Shown piece after piece: positions 22,689 to 30,534 of a stretch of DNA of 32,862 nucleotides. The notes below the pieces were generated by a model that saw only the letters and a program-made list of their open reading frames with translations, did not search any database and had not been told where the DNA came from. Source of the stretch: Corallococcus sp. CA053C (GTDB lineage Bacteria > Myxococcota > Myxococcia > Myxococcales > Myxococcaceae); the NCBI RefSeq assembly GCF_003611675.1, contig NZ_RAWA01000057.1:1-32862 (forward strand). Reading direction: 5' to 3'. Numbering within the stretch: position 1 is the first letter of the stretch; the number at the start of each line of letters is the position of its first letter. A program made the translations under genes and the position numbers.

Positions 22689-23957
22689 TCATTGCGAATG
22701 CACGGCTTGCCCAGACACTGACGTCCGCGAGGGGAAGTCTCCACCTGGCCCCAGCGCTGTCACCACCCGCGACGCCACGGCATCCCAGGAGCGCTCGACC
22801 GCCGCGGCGTGGATGCGCTGCTCCATCTCCCTGCGCTCCGCCTCTCCGAGCCGGGCGGCCTGCCCGAGCACCTCCGCGAGGCGCCCGGCCGTCAGGGGCG
22901 CCACGGACCAGCCGGCCCCTGTCTCCTGCACGTAGCGGTGGAGGTCCGGGGGGCCTCCCGCGATGATCGGACGCAGGAAGGCGCGGGCCAGGTGCGCCGT
23001 CCCGCTCTCGTGGCGGATGCTCTCGTCGTAGAGATTCAGCACCGCGTCCGCGGCCCAGAAGAACCGGGGGTGCTCCTCCATGGGGACGAAGCCAGGGAAC
23101 AGGTGCACCCGCTCACGGACTCGCGTCTGTTCGATGAGGGCCTGGAGCTCCCGGTACGACACGTCGCCCTCCGGCCCCGCGATGAGCAGCTCCCATTCGG
23201 GACGGCGCGCCAGGGCCTCGAAGACGAGCCGGAAGCACTTGTCGGCGCGCAGGGTGCCGAACGCGAGCGCCAGCTTGCGCTGCGTTTGGAGGCCCAGCCC
23301 GGCCCGTGCCGTGGCGCGGTCCACGGAGGTCAGGGTGTCGGGATGGGGCGCGCCATAGGGAAGCACCTCGACCTTGTCGGCGCAGCCCTGCCCGGGGTCC
23401 AGGTTCTCCAGCAGGTTCTCCCGCATCCCGGAGGCGTGCACGAAGCACCTGTCCACGCTGCGCAGGATGTGCCGCGCGAAGGGGCGGGCCAGCAGCTTGT
23501 AGGCGCCCGCGAGCGGCGAGGCGTGCGTCAGGTTGAAGTGCGTATCGTGGAAGATGCAGAACCGCCGGTGCGCCCGGGGCGCCCGCGACAGGTGCGCCGC
23601 CAGCGAGAGGTACTCGAAGGTCTCGAACAGCAGCGGCGGCCCCCCGAGCGCGTCGTGCACGTGCTCCAACGCGTTCAGCAGGCGCAGCTGGCGGGTGAGG
23701 CGCGCGGTGCCCCACACCACGTCCCCCAGGGGCCCCCACCGCTCGCGGTACTCCGAACGGAACCCCGACCCCGTGTCCTTCCCGACCATGTGCGGGACGA
23801 TGGACGCGGGGTAGCGCACGCTCCCCGCCAGACCATGGACGTGGACCTCCATGCCCCGGCGCGCGAGCGCGTCACCCAGCCCGGTGAGGTATGACTGCTG
23901 GTGGCCCGCGGGGTGGAAGGCCGTGGGGCTGAAGATGAGCAGGCGGTTCGACGGCAT
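22689..23957 (-). CDS. GT4-like glycosyltransferase (GT-B fold)
   Basis: The 422-residue product from ATG 23957 has GAGGG seven bases upstream; GTG 23978 would add seven residues. It shows a GT-B arrangement: an N-terminal Rossmann half with LLIFSPTAFHPAGHQQSYLTGLGDALARRG, a middle VEVLPYGAPHPDTLT segment, and a C-terminal half with LALAFGTLRADKCFRLVFEAL and ELLIAGPEGD, then VHLFPGFVPMEEHPRFFWAADAVL. The usual E-x7-E region reads ESGTAHLARAFL, somewhat diverged. It likely transfers a sugar from a nucleotide donor to a cell-surface polymer, but donor and acceptor cannot be read. It trails the chemoreceptor gene by 108 bases. Confidence 0.8.
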   Translation of the reverse strand: MPSNRLLIFSPTAFHPAGHQQSYLTGLGDALARRGMEVHVHGLAGSVRYPASIVPHMVGKDTGSGFRSEYRERWGPLGDVVWGTARLTRQLRLLNALEHVHDALGGPPLLFETFEYLSLAAHLSRAPRAHRRFCIFHDTHFNLTHASPLAGAYKLLARPFARHILRSVDRCFVHASGMRENLLENLDPGQGCADKVEVLPYGAPHPDTLTSVDRATARAGLGLQTQRKLALAFGTLRADKCFRLVFEALARRPEWELLIAGPEGDVSYRELQALIEQTRVRERVHLFPGFVPMEEHPRFFWAADAVLNLYDESIRHESGTAHLARAFLRPIIAGGPPDLHRYVQETGAGWSVAPLTAGRLAEVLGQAARLGEAERREMEQRIHAAAVERSWDAVASRVVTALGPGGDFPSRTSVSGQAVHSQ

Positions 23958-24065
23958 GGAGAGGCCCTCGGATGGCACCCCACGCCACCGCGACTTCGCC
24001 CCGGCGACAACGGCCCCGCAAGACAGGCCTTGCGTCCTGTACAGACCAGACGGCCCGCGCGGCGC

Positions 24066-25664
24066 TCAGGCGTTGTAGTGGCTCACCAGCTCGGACACGT
24101 TCACGGAGAGGTCCTTCAAGGCACTGGCGGCCTTCTGGGTGGAGGCGACCCGGGGTGTGGTCTCCACCATCATCGCGTCCAGGCTATTGAGCGCGGTGAA
24201 GATCTCATCCACCCCCAGGCTCTGCTGGCTCACCGCAGCGGCGATCTGCCTCACGCCCGAGGTGCTCTCCGTGAGGATGCCGGACAGCTCCCGGAGCTTG
24301 TCGCCGGACACCGCCACCTGGGCCAACCCCACCTGCAGTCGCAGCGCGCCGTTCTCCGAGTTCTTCACGGCCTGAGCCACGGTGTCCCCCACCTCCGAGA
24401 GGATGGTGGTCACCCGGTGCGTCTCGCGCATGGACTGATCCGCCAGCGCACGGATCTCCCGGGCGACGACGCCGAAGCTCCGGCCGGACTCACCGGCCCG
24501 GGCCGCCTCGATGGCGGCGTTGATGGCCAGCATGTTGGACTGGGCGCCCAGCTGCCTCACGGTCTCCGCGATGCCGTGGATCTGCGCGGTCCGCTCCCCC
24601 AGCTGGGTGATCATCTGCGCCATCTGCTGGACGACCCCCTGGATTTCATTGAGCCCGCCCAGGGTCTGCTGGAGCGCGTCCTCGCCGGTGCGGACCACCT
24701 CGTCCGCGCGCTCCGCCACCTCGAGGATGGACTTCGCGCGGCCAGACGCCATCTGGGAGGTCTGGTTGATCTCCTCGATGGTGACGCGCGTCTGCTGCAG
24801 GGCCGCGGCCTGCCGGTTGATCATCGCGCTCTGCTCGGAGGTGTCCGCGTCCAGCCGGCTCGCCGAGTCCTTCAGCACGCTCACGGAGCCGCGGAGGCTG
24901 GATTGAAACTGCCGCAACTTCTCCACCATCTTCGAGAACGAGCCCGCCAACTGGCCCAGCTCGTCCCGCGAGGTCACCGTCACGACCTGCGCCAGGTCAT
25001 TGGATTCGACGATGCGGCCCGTGACCTGCGCCAGGTGCCGCAAGGGGCGCAGCAGCATGAGGTTGTAGGCGAAGTAGCTCAGCAGCACCCCGAGCAGCAG
25101 GATGACGCCCGCCCCGAGGGCCAGCGCCCAGCGCAGGGAAGCGACCTCCGCCGCGATGGCGTCGAGGTCCATGCCGACGTGCACCGTGCCCAGCGCCCCG
25201 CCGGAGATGGGGGCCGCCACGTCGATGGCGCGGATGTGATCGCCGTAGGCCGTGAACTCCAGGCCGGGGTTCACCTTCACCCGCGTGCCGTCCGACAGCT
25301 CACCGAGGGCCACGGGATTGAAGCGCTCGATGCCCACGGGAAAGGTCGGGACAAAGGTGTGCGCGACAATCGTTCCATCGGACTCCTCGATGTAGATGTA
25401 GCGAACGTTGGCGAGCGTCTGGCCGGAGTCGATGGCGCTCTGGAGCAGGGCGATGTTCCCGCCCGCGCTCTGCTCGGCGGCCGAGGCCAGGGACAGCGCG
25501 AGCGCCTCTCCATTCACGGCGAAGGCGCTCCGCATCGTCGTGGTCAGCCGGGAGGAGGCCTGGAGCATCAACGTCACGCAGACCAGGAACGTCACGCCCG
25601 CGCTGATGAGCAGCAGCTTGGCGGCGAGCCCCAACCGCAGCGACAGCGGGTTCCACGGAAGCAC
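24066..25664 (-). CDS. Methyl-accepting chemotaxis protein
   Basis: This is a transmembrane chemoreceptor signalling to CheA/CheW. From GTG 25664 (GGGGGAGGG just upstream) it has 532 residues; TTG 25688 overlapping the previous stop is possible. TM1 is at about 12-34 and a periplasmic Cache-like sensor follows to about 176 (VRYIYIEESDGTIVAHTF). TM2 is at about 179-203, HAMP at about 204-256, then a long coiled coil. The hairpin tip near 375-400 is well conserved (LGAQSNMLAINAAIEAARAGE). It is co-oriented with two binding-protein genes upstream, suggesting ligand presentation by a binding protein. No che kinase genes are in the window. Confidence 0.95.
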   Translation of the reverse strand: MLPWNPLSLRLGLAAKLLLISAGVTFLVCVTLMLQASSRLTTTMRSAFAVNGEALALSLASAAEQSAGGNIALLQSAIDSGQTLANVRYIYIEESDGTIVAHTFVPTFPVGIERFNPVALGELSDGTRVKVNPGLEFTAYGDHIRAIDVAAPISGGALGTVHVGMDLDAIAAEVASLRWALALGAGVILLLGVLLSYFAYNLMLLRPLRHLAQVTGRIVESNDLAQVVTVTSRDELGQLAGSFSKMVEKLRQFQSSLRGSVSVLKDSASRLDADTSEQSAMINRQAAALQQTRVTIEEINQTSQMASGRAKSILEVAERADEVVRTGEDALQQTLGGLNEIQGVVQQMAQMITQLGERTAQIHGIAETVRQLGAQSNMLAINAAIEAARAGESGRSFGVVAREIRALADQSMRETHRVTTILSEVGDTVAQAVKNSENGALRLQVGLAQVAVSGDKLRELSGILTESTSGVRQIAAAVSQQSLGVDEIFTALNSLDAMMVETTPRVASTQKAASALKDLSVNVSELVSHYNA

Positions 25665-25684
25665 GCGTCCCTCCCCCAGGCCGC

Positions 25685-26962
25685 TCAACGAAGCACCGTC
25701 CCTGGCGCGGACGTCGTCCGCCAGCCGTCGGCCGTGAAATAGGTGAACCAGACCTTGCTCAACACCTGGTGCCGGGTGGGCGACAGCTCCCCGACGGCGC
25801 GCAGCCCCAGGTCGAACTTCCCCATCGCCTCGGCCGTCTCATGGAATCGCTGGCGTGTCAGCTCCGGGCCCGCCTTGTCCAGGACGGCCAGGAACGCCCG
25901 GGCGCTGAGGTAGCCCTCCAGCGAACCGAAGCTGTAGAGCGCGGGCGGTGTATAGCCGCCCCCCACTCCCGCGGGGGCCGTGGGGCGGTAGCGCTCCATG
26001 GCGGCCCGGTACTGCTGGACGAGCTCGAGGCCCGTGTCGTCGTAGGACGGGACGACCTGGGTGAAGATGAGGTTGTCCAACAGCGGCTTGTGCACGCGCT
26101 GCTCCTCGTCGCGAAGCAGCGAGACGAGCGCATCCGCGCCCACCACGGAGGGGCTGTGGATGGGGATGTCCCAGCCGGACAGGCGCGCGTCGCGAATCAG
26201 CGCGGCGCAGGCCTGGGAGGTCCCGATGGCGATGATGACGTCCGCTCCGCCGGCGCGCAGCACGTCGAGCTGCGGACGGGTGCTGGTGGCGTAGTCCTGC
26301 CCCTTGCGGTAGGTGGCATCCGCCACCGGCTTGATGCCGTAGTCCTGGAGGGCGCGGAGGATGGCGTCCCGGCCAATGGCACCGAAGGCGTCGTTCTGGA
26401 CGAACAGTCCGATGCGGCGGCGGCCCAGCGCGATGAAGGCATCCACGATGGCGCGGATCTCCTGGCGGTAGGAGGCCCGGACGTTGAACACAGCCGTCTC
26501 CCAGGGTGGCTCGCGCTGCGGCTGGGCGCCCGACGCCGGGGCGAAGTAGAGGGCCTGCTCCCGCTGCGAGGCGCGCAGCAGCACCGGGAGGACCTTCATC
26601 AGCGTGGCATCCCCCACCCCGCCGAAGAGGGCGAAGACCTGCTGTTCCTTGAGCAGCCGCAGCGCGGCCGGGGCAGCCTGCTCGGGATTGAACGCGTCGT
26701 CGGCCGCGACGATGCGGACCCTCCGGCCGTGGACGCCGCCAGCGGCGTTGGCCTCCGCGAAGGCCGCCGAGGCCCCGCGCCACATCTCCACCCCGAGCCC
26801 CGCGGACGGTCCACTGAACGCGGCGGGCTGACCGAGCACCACCTCCGTCGCGCTCACCCCCGGGTCGGCCAGGGCTGCCCCGGCACACGTCAGGGCGCCC
26901 AGCAGCAGCCAGCGGGCCCAGGCCCTGGGGCGCTTCACATCGCGTCGTGGACTCGGACTCAT
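25685..26962 (-). CDS. LivK-type periplasmic ligand-binding protein
   Basis: The 425-residue product starts at ATG 26962 and carries a signal peptide (basic RPRAWAR, then WLLLGALTCAGAALA, cleavage near ALA-DP). The mature part follows the type I periplasmic-binding fold of branched-chain amino acid and amide binding proteins: TEVVLGQPAAFSGPSAGLG, GVHGRRVRIVAADDAFNPEQA, FALFGGVGDATLMKVLPVL, then RIGLFVQNDAFGAIGRDAIL. The C-terminal half has LDNLIFTQVVPSYDD and FGSLEGYLSARAFLAVL. No permease or ATPase gene is nearby, so a role in sensing via the adjacent chemoreceptor is as likely as transport. The ligand is unknown. Confidence 0.88.
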   Translation of the reverse strand: MSPSPRRDVKRPRAWARWLLLGALTCAGAALADPGVSATEVVLGQPAAFSGPSAGLGVEMWRGASAAFAEANAAGGVHGRRVRIVAADDAFNPEQAAPAALRLLKEQQVFALFGGVGDATLMKVLPVLLRASQREQALYFAPASGAQPQREPPWETAVFNVRASYRQEIRAIVDAFIALGRRRIGLFVQNDAFGAIGRDAILRALQDYGIKPVADATYRKGQDYATSTRPQLDVLRAGGADVIIAIGTSQACAALIRDARLSGWDIPIHSPSVVGADALVSLLRDEEQRVHKPLLDNLIFTQVVPSYDDTGLELVQQYRAAMERYRPTAPAGVGGGYTPPALYSFGSLEGYLSARAFLAVLDKAGPELTRQRFHETAEAMGKFDLGLRAVGELSPTRHQVLSKVWFTYFTADGWRTTSAPGTVLR

Positions 26963-27008
26963 GCGCAGTTCCAATTAAAGGGGGCCGGGTGGGGGCGCGG
27001 AGGGCCCG

Positions 27009-27992
27009 TCACTTGATCGTGGTGAAGCCCGCCTTCACGGCCGCCTGGTACTGCTGACGGACGTCGTTGTAGTTGCTGTCGTCCACCTCGGCGAAGCGGT
27101 CGACCAGCGCGTCATCGAGGATGCGGCGCCCATCCGGATCCTTGTTCATCGTGAGGAGGGCCTGCTTGATGCGCTGGCGGAGCTCCGCGGACACCTTGCC
27201 GGAGACGACCACCGGGGGAATGCCCGCGGGCCCGAGCGAGTCGATGACCTTCACCTCGCTGGCCCAGCCGTTGCTGGTCTCCCGGTCGAAGTCGAGGACC
27301 AGGCTGTCCACATAGCTCGCATCCGCCTTGCCGGTGGCCACCAGGCGGATGGACTCCTCATGGGAGCCCGAGCGGAGGACCTTGCCGAAGAAGCCCTGGG
27401 TCAGGCCCAGCTTCAGCATCTTGTAGCGGGGCAGGTTGTAGCCCGAGTTCGAGGTCTCCTCGTTGTAGACGAAGGTCGCGCCGCGCAGGTCCTCCAGCTT
27501 CTTGAACTTGCTGTCCTTTCGGACGATCAGGTCGGAGAAGTACTTGGGCTTGTTGGCGTAGCGCGCGGCCTTCATCACCGGCGCGGCGATGAGGGACACG
27601 GAGTCCTTGTTCGCGTCGTGCTTGAGGACGTAGGGCAGCCCGCAGACGAAGGCGACCTCGACGGAGCCCGCATCGAGCATCTTGTCCACGTCCCCGTAGG
27701 ACTGCCCGGTGATGAAGCTGACCTCCGCGCCGAGCTTCTTGCTGAGGTACGTGGCGATGCGCCCATAGACGGGCATGCCGCTCTCCGACACGAACGCGGC
27801 GGTCATGGCCATGCGCACCTTCGTGGAAGCAGCGGGAGCAACCTTGGGAGCAGGCGCACTCTTGGGAGCGGGAGCCTGGGCCCGGGCGGGAAGGCTTGCC
27901 GCGGACACCCCGAGGGACAGGAGCAGCGTGGCCATCCGGGCAAACGGGGGGCGACGCTTCGAGAAGCGGAGAACAGCAGGAGCGGGCGTCAT
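27009..27992 (-). CDS. PhnD-family periplasmic binding protein
   Basis: The 327-residue product from ATG 27992 has a signal peptide (FARMATLLLSLGVSAAS, cleavage near ARA-QA) and an Ala/Pro-rich linker. The rest follows the PhnD/SsuA group binding phosphate, phosphonate and related oxyanions: MAMTAAFVSESGMPVYGRIA, LGAEVSFITGQSYGDVDKML, VEVAFVCGLPYVL, FSDLIVRKDSKFKKLEDLRGATFVYNE split here in two by wording as FSDLIVRKDSKF and LEDLRGATFVYNE, then SGSHEESIRLVATGKADASYVDS. It is the first gene of the minus-strand set and ends 46 bases before the LivK-like gene. Without phnC/phnE-type partners, sensing is plausible. The ligand cannot be read. Confidence 0.88.
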   Translation of the reverse strand: MTPAPAVLRFSKRRPPFARMATLLLSLGVSAASLPARAQAPAPKSAPAPKVAPAASTKVRMAMTAAFVSESGMPVYGRIATYLSKKLGAEVSFITGQSYGDVDKMLDAGSVEVAFVCGLPYVLKHDANKDSVSLIAAPVMKAARYANKPKYFSDLIVRKDSKFKKLEDLRGATFVYNEETSNSGYNLPRYKMLKLGLTQGFFGKVLRSGSHEESIRLVATGKADASYVDSLVLDFDRETSNGWASEVKVIDSLGPAGIPPVVVSGKVSAELRQRIKQALLTMNKDPDGRRILDDALVDRFAEVDDSNYNDVRQQYQAAVKAGFTTIK

Positions 27993-28329
27993 GGGGACTC
28001 GGGGGGCTGCTGAGTGGACAGGGGCCGTTTTGTTACTCTGTCGTGACACTTTCGTAACACATCTGAAACACCGCAAGCCAGGGGCCCCATGCCCCGCCAA
28101 TGACAAAGCAGTGGCCTGGGTGCTCGGGCCAGGGGTCTGGAAGGACCAATGGTCTGCGGGGACCCGGGTGTCATCCCGCTTGCTGCTCGCCAGGTCCTCC
28201 GGGCGGGCGGACAGTCGCTAGCGGAGCCGGCCCCGTTGTTTCACCGTGTCCAACCGTGCTCCCAGGTCCGGGACATCAAGCCCGAGAACATCATCGTCAC
28301 GATCGTGAACCAGGGGCCCCCACTTGCCG
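27993..28329. other. Intergenic region with AT-richer promoter zone and kinase-like scrap
   Basis: The part nearest the PhnD-like gene (about 28025-28075) is AT-richer than its surroundings and holds the GTTAC/GTAAC dyad, so it probably carries that operon's promoter. The other part reads on the + strand as a short open frame with a protein-kinase catalytic-loop motif (28272-28301) but no complete gene. No other feature is seen. Confidence 0.6.
28032..28058. promoter_or_regulatory. Interrupted dyad upstream of the PhnD-like gene, possible operator
   Basis: GTTAC (28032-28036) and GTAAC (28054-28058) form an inverted repeat around an inner GTGACAC, about 40-66 bases upstream of ATG 27992. The stretch is AT-richer than its surroundings. 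The spacing of inner and outer parts is not symmetric, which lowers confidence. Confidence 0.3.
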
Positions 28330-28370
28330 TCACTCGAAGAGTGACCGCTGCCGCTCGATGGGTGCGCTGA
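28149..28370 (+). pseudogene. Possible remnant of a Ser/Thr protein kinase gene
   Basis: An open frame on the + strand reads AARQVLRA near 28180 and RDIKPENIIVT at 28269-28301, the signature of the kinase catalytic loop (HRDxKPxN). The His of HRD is replaced by Val, and neither an ATP-binding loop before it nor a DFG motif after it is present. Genuine kinases need about 250 residues, so this is at best a decayed fragment. Kinase genes are abundant in myxobacteria, making a remnant reasonable, but an 11-residue match could be chance. Confidence 0.3.
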
Positions 28371-29133
28371 ACGTGTCCATCAGGCCAAACTGGTACATCC
28401 GACGACGGAAACTGCCCAGGAAGAAGAAGACCTCGCGTTCCTTGAGGTTGAGCTGATTGCGCATCATTTCCAGGGTCTTCTCGTCGCGCATCGGATCCCC
28501 TTTGAGCTTGCGGTACAGCTCATGAAGGTCCCACTTCTTCAACCCTTTCTCGTGTCCCTTGCAGGTCGGGTCGTCGCACAGCCAGGAAACGACGAAGTCT
28601 ACCTCGGGAAAGTCGAGCCGTTTCGGTGTCCCAAACATTGCCTGCTGCCGGAAAAGGAGCCGCTCGATCCTCAGCCAGTCGCGCCGATCCGCTTCCGTCT
28701 TGGGCCGCAACCGGATGCCTGTGATCTCCTTGGGCTGCACGATGCCCAGGGAGCGATGCTCTGATTTCTCCAGTGCATGAAGTTCCTCCACGGAGCGGAC
28801 ACGGCTCGGCGATTTGCGAAGCAGGCGCACCCGTTCCTGCATCTGTGCGGCGGGAATCTGCTGCCCCACGCGGATGGAGTCTGGTTCCACGCGGAGACTC
28901 TCGGGGCGCGGGTCACTCTGGTGCGGCATCACCCGGGCCGAAATCCATTGGAAGCTATGGAAGCGGCTCCCTTCTTCCATGTAGCGAAGTGGAATTGGAT
29001 GAAGGCGCACCATCTGCAGGGTCTCGCTGTCCAAGCCGCCCGTGCAGACATTCTCCAAGTACTTGCGCGAATAGCTCGGATAGGTCATCCCCAAGATGAG
29101 GATGCGCCGCTCGGCCCATTTCTCCAATTGCAT
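28330..29133 (-). CDS. Conserved protein of unknown function with Cys/His motif
   Basis: From ATG 29133 the product is 267 residues. Visible blocks are ILILGMTYPSYSRKYLENVCTGG at about 11-33 written in part as LGMTYPSYSRKYLENVCTGG, then MVRLHPIPLRY, FHSFQWISARV, DPRPESLRVEPDSI, a CDDPTCKGHE cluster near 203 followed by WDLHELYRKL, and an FFFLGSFRRRMYQFGL end. From memory this matches a widespread unnamed family with VCTAG, RLYPIPFR, DxRPESxRP and LYR blocks, often in accessory gene islands. The Cys/His cluster could bind metal. Eight Gs lie just before the start. Base use looks less GC-biased than its neighbours, which suggests transfer. ATG 29187 is another possible start. Confidence 0.75.
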   Translation of the reverse strand: MQLEKWAERRILILGMTYPSYSRKYLENVCTGGLDSETLQMVRLHPIPLRYMEEGSRFHSFQWISARVMPHQSDPRPESLRVEPDSIRVGQQIPAAQMQERVRLLRKSPSRVRSVEELHALEKSEHRSLGIVQPKEITGIRLRPKTEADRRDWLRIERLLFRQQAMFGTPKRLDFPEVDFVVSWLCDDPTCKGHEKGLKKWDLHELYRKLKGDPMRDEKTLEMMRNQLNLKEREVFFFLGSFRRRMYQFGLMDTFSAPIERQRSLFE

Positions 29134-29451
29134 GTCCCCCCCCCGCTTGAATTCAGTTCCGCGGCTCTGCGCCACGGCAATCCGCATCCTATCAAGGGTG
29201 CCCTGCAAGACAGAAACCGGCCCGTCTGTTGAGCCAGTGGCCCTGACCTACACCGATAGCGTTTTCATGGGTGTCACAGCCGCATCAACCTCGGCGACCT
29301 GCTGCTTCACCTGAGACGTTCCCCCCGGGCACCGCGACCGCAGGGTGTGCCGGTGGCCCGCCGAAGCGGCCGAGCGGCTCCCGGGTGCGCTTCTTGACGA
29401 AGGCGGGAGCACCTGCGGGTGTTGGGGCCCTGGGTGGACGGAGGAGGAACC
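29134..29451. other. Intergenic region between divergent genes
   Basis: This stretch separates the unknown minus-strand gene from the exporter gene and should contain both promoters. Apart from the C8/G8 run at 29136-29143 and the GGAGGAGGAACC ribosome site before ATG 29452, I see no strong motif, repeat or conserved coding sequence. Confidence 0.5.
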
Positions 29452-30519
29452 ATGGCGGTGTCTCCACGGGTGAAGGGCGCGGTGCTGGGGCTGTCCGCCG
29501 CGGCGCTCTTCGGGCTCAGCGCGCCCGTGGCGAAGCTGCTGCTGCCCTCCAGTACGCCCCTGGTGCTGGCCTCGCTCCTCTACCTGGGAGGCGGGCTTGG
29601 ACTGGCGGGCCTGGAGGCACTGCGGCGCCTGCGCGGCTCAGGCGCTTCCGGACGCGAGGCCCGGCTCGGGCGAAAGGACGTCCCCCTGCTACTCGGGGTC
29701 ATCCTGTGCGGCGGGGTGCTCGGGCCAGTGCTGATGCTGGTGGGGCTGCAACGTCTCTCCGGTGTCACGTCCTCACTGCTGCTCAACCTGGAGGGGCCCT
29801 TCACCATCCTCCTGGCGCTGCTCGTCTTCGGTGAGCACCTGGGCCGTGCCGGTGCGCTGGCCGCGGGCTTCGTCATGGCGGGCACGGCGGTGCTGGGTTT
29901 CCAGGAGGGGGAGCTGCACGGAGATGTGCTCGGCGTGCTGTCCATTGCTGGCGCATGTCTGGCCTGGGCCGTGGACAACAACCTCACCCAGCGGCTGTCC
30001 CTGAAGGATCCGCTCGCGCTCGTGCGCACCAAGGCGCTCGGCTCCGGCGTGTGCACGCTCGTGCTGGCGTGGCTCACGGGGCAGCCCTTCCCCGCCGCGC
30101 AGGTGCTGGGCGGGGCCCTGGTGCTCGGCTTCGCGAGCTATGGATTGTCCATCGTCCTGGATGCCTATGCCCTGCGCCTGCTGGGCGCGGCGCGCGAGGC
30201 CGCGTACTTCGCCACGGCGCCCTTCGTGGGGGCCCTGGTGGCGGTGCCCCTGCTCGGCGAGCGGCTGCGCCCCCTGGACCTGCTGGCGGGCGCGTTGATG
30301 GCCGCGGGCGTCGTCCTGCTGCTGCGCGAGCGACACGGCCACATGCACACGCACGCGGCGCTGGAGCACGAGCACCTGCACGTCCACGATGCGCACCATC
30401 CGCACGCACATCCCCCTGGCACGGACCCCACGGAGCCCCACAGTCATCCGCACCGGCACGAGCCCGTCACGCATGAACACCCGCACGTGTCGGACCTGCA
30501 CCACCGCCACAAGCATTGA
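29452..30519 (+). CDS. EamA/DMT-family transporter with His-rich C-terminal tail
   Basis: The 355-residue product starts at ATG 29452 after a near-perfect GGAGGAGG site. It has about ten hydrophobic helices in two EamA halves: the first opens with AALFGLSAPVAKLLLP and includes LQRLSGVTSSLLLNLEGPF, the second includes AWAVDNNLTQRLSLKDP and AREAAYFATAPFVGALVAVPLLGERL. These are inner-membrane carriers for metabolites or drugs. The last 62 residues, after the final helix, contain 23 His with Asp/Glu among them, a cytosolic or periplasmic metal-binding tail. This suggests a metal-linked substrate or metal control. It ends 15 bases from the converging superoxide dismutase gene. Confidence 0.9.
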   Translation: MAVSPRVKGAVLGLSAAALFGLSAPVAKLLLPSSTPLVLASLLYLGGGLGLAGLEALRRLRGSGASGREARLGRKDVPLLLGVILCGGVLGPVLMLVGLQRLSGVTSSLLLNLEGPFTILLALLVFGEHLGRAGALAAGFVMAGTAVLGFQEGELHGDVLGVLSIAGACLAWAVDNNLTQRLSLKDPLALVRTKALGSGVCTLVLAWLTGQPFPAAQVLGGALVLGFASYGLSIVLDAYALRLLGAAREAAYFATAPFVGALVAVPLLGERLRPLDLLAGALMAAGVVLLLRERHGHMHTHAALEHEHLHVHDAHHPHAHPPGTDPTEPHSHPHRHEPVTHEHPHVSDLHHRHKH

Positions 30520-30534
30520 CCGGGCGCTAGGAGC

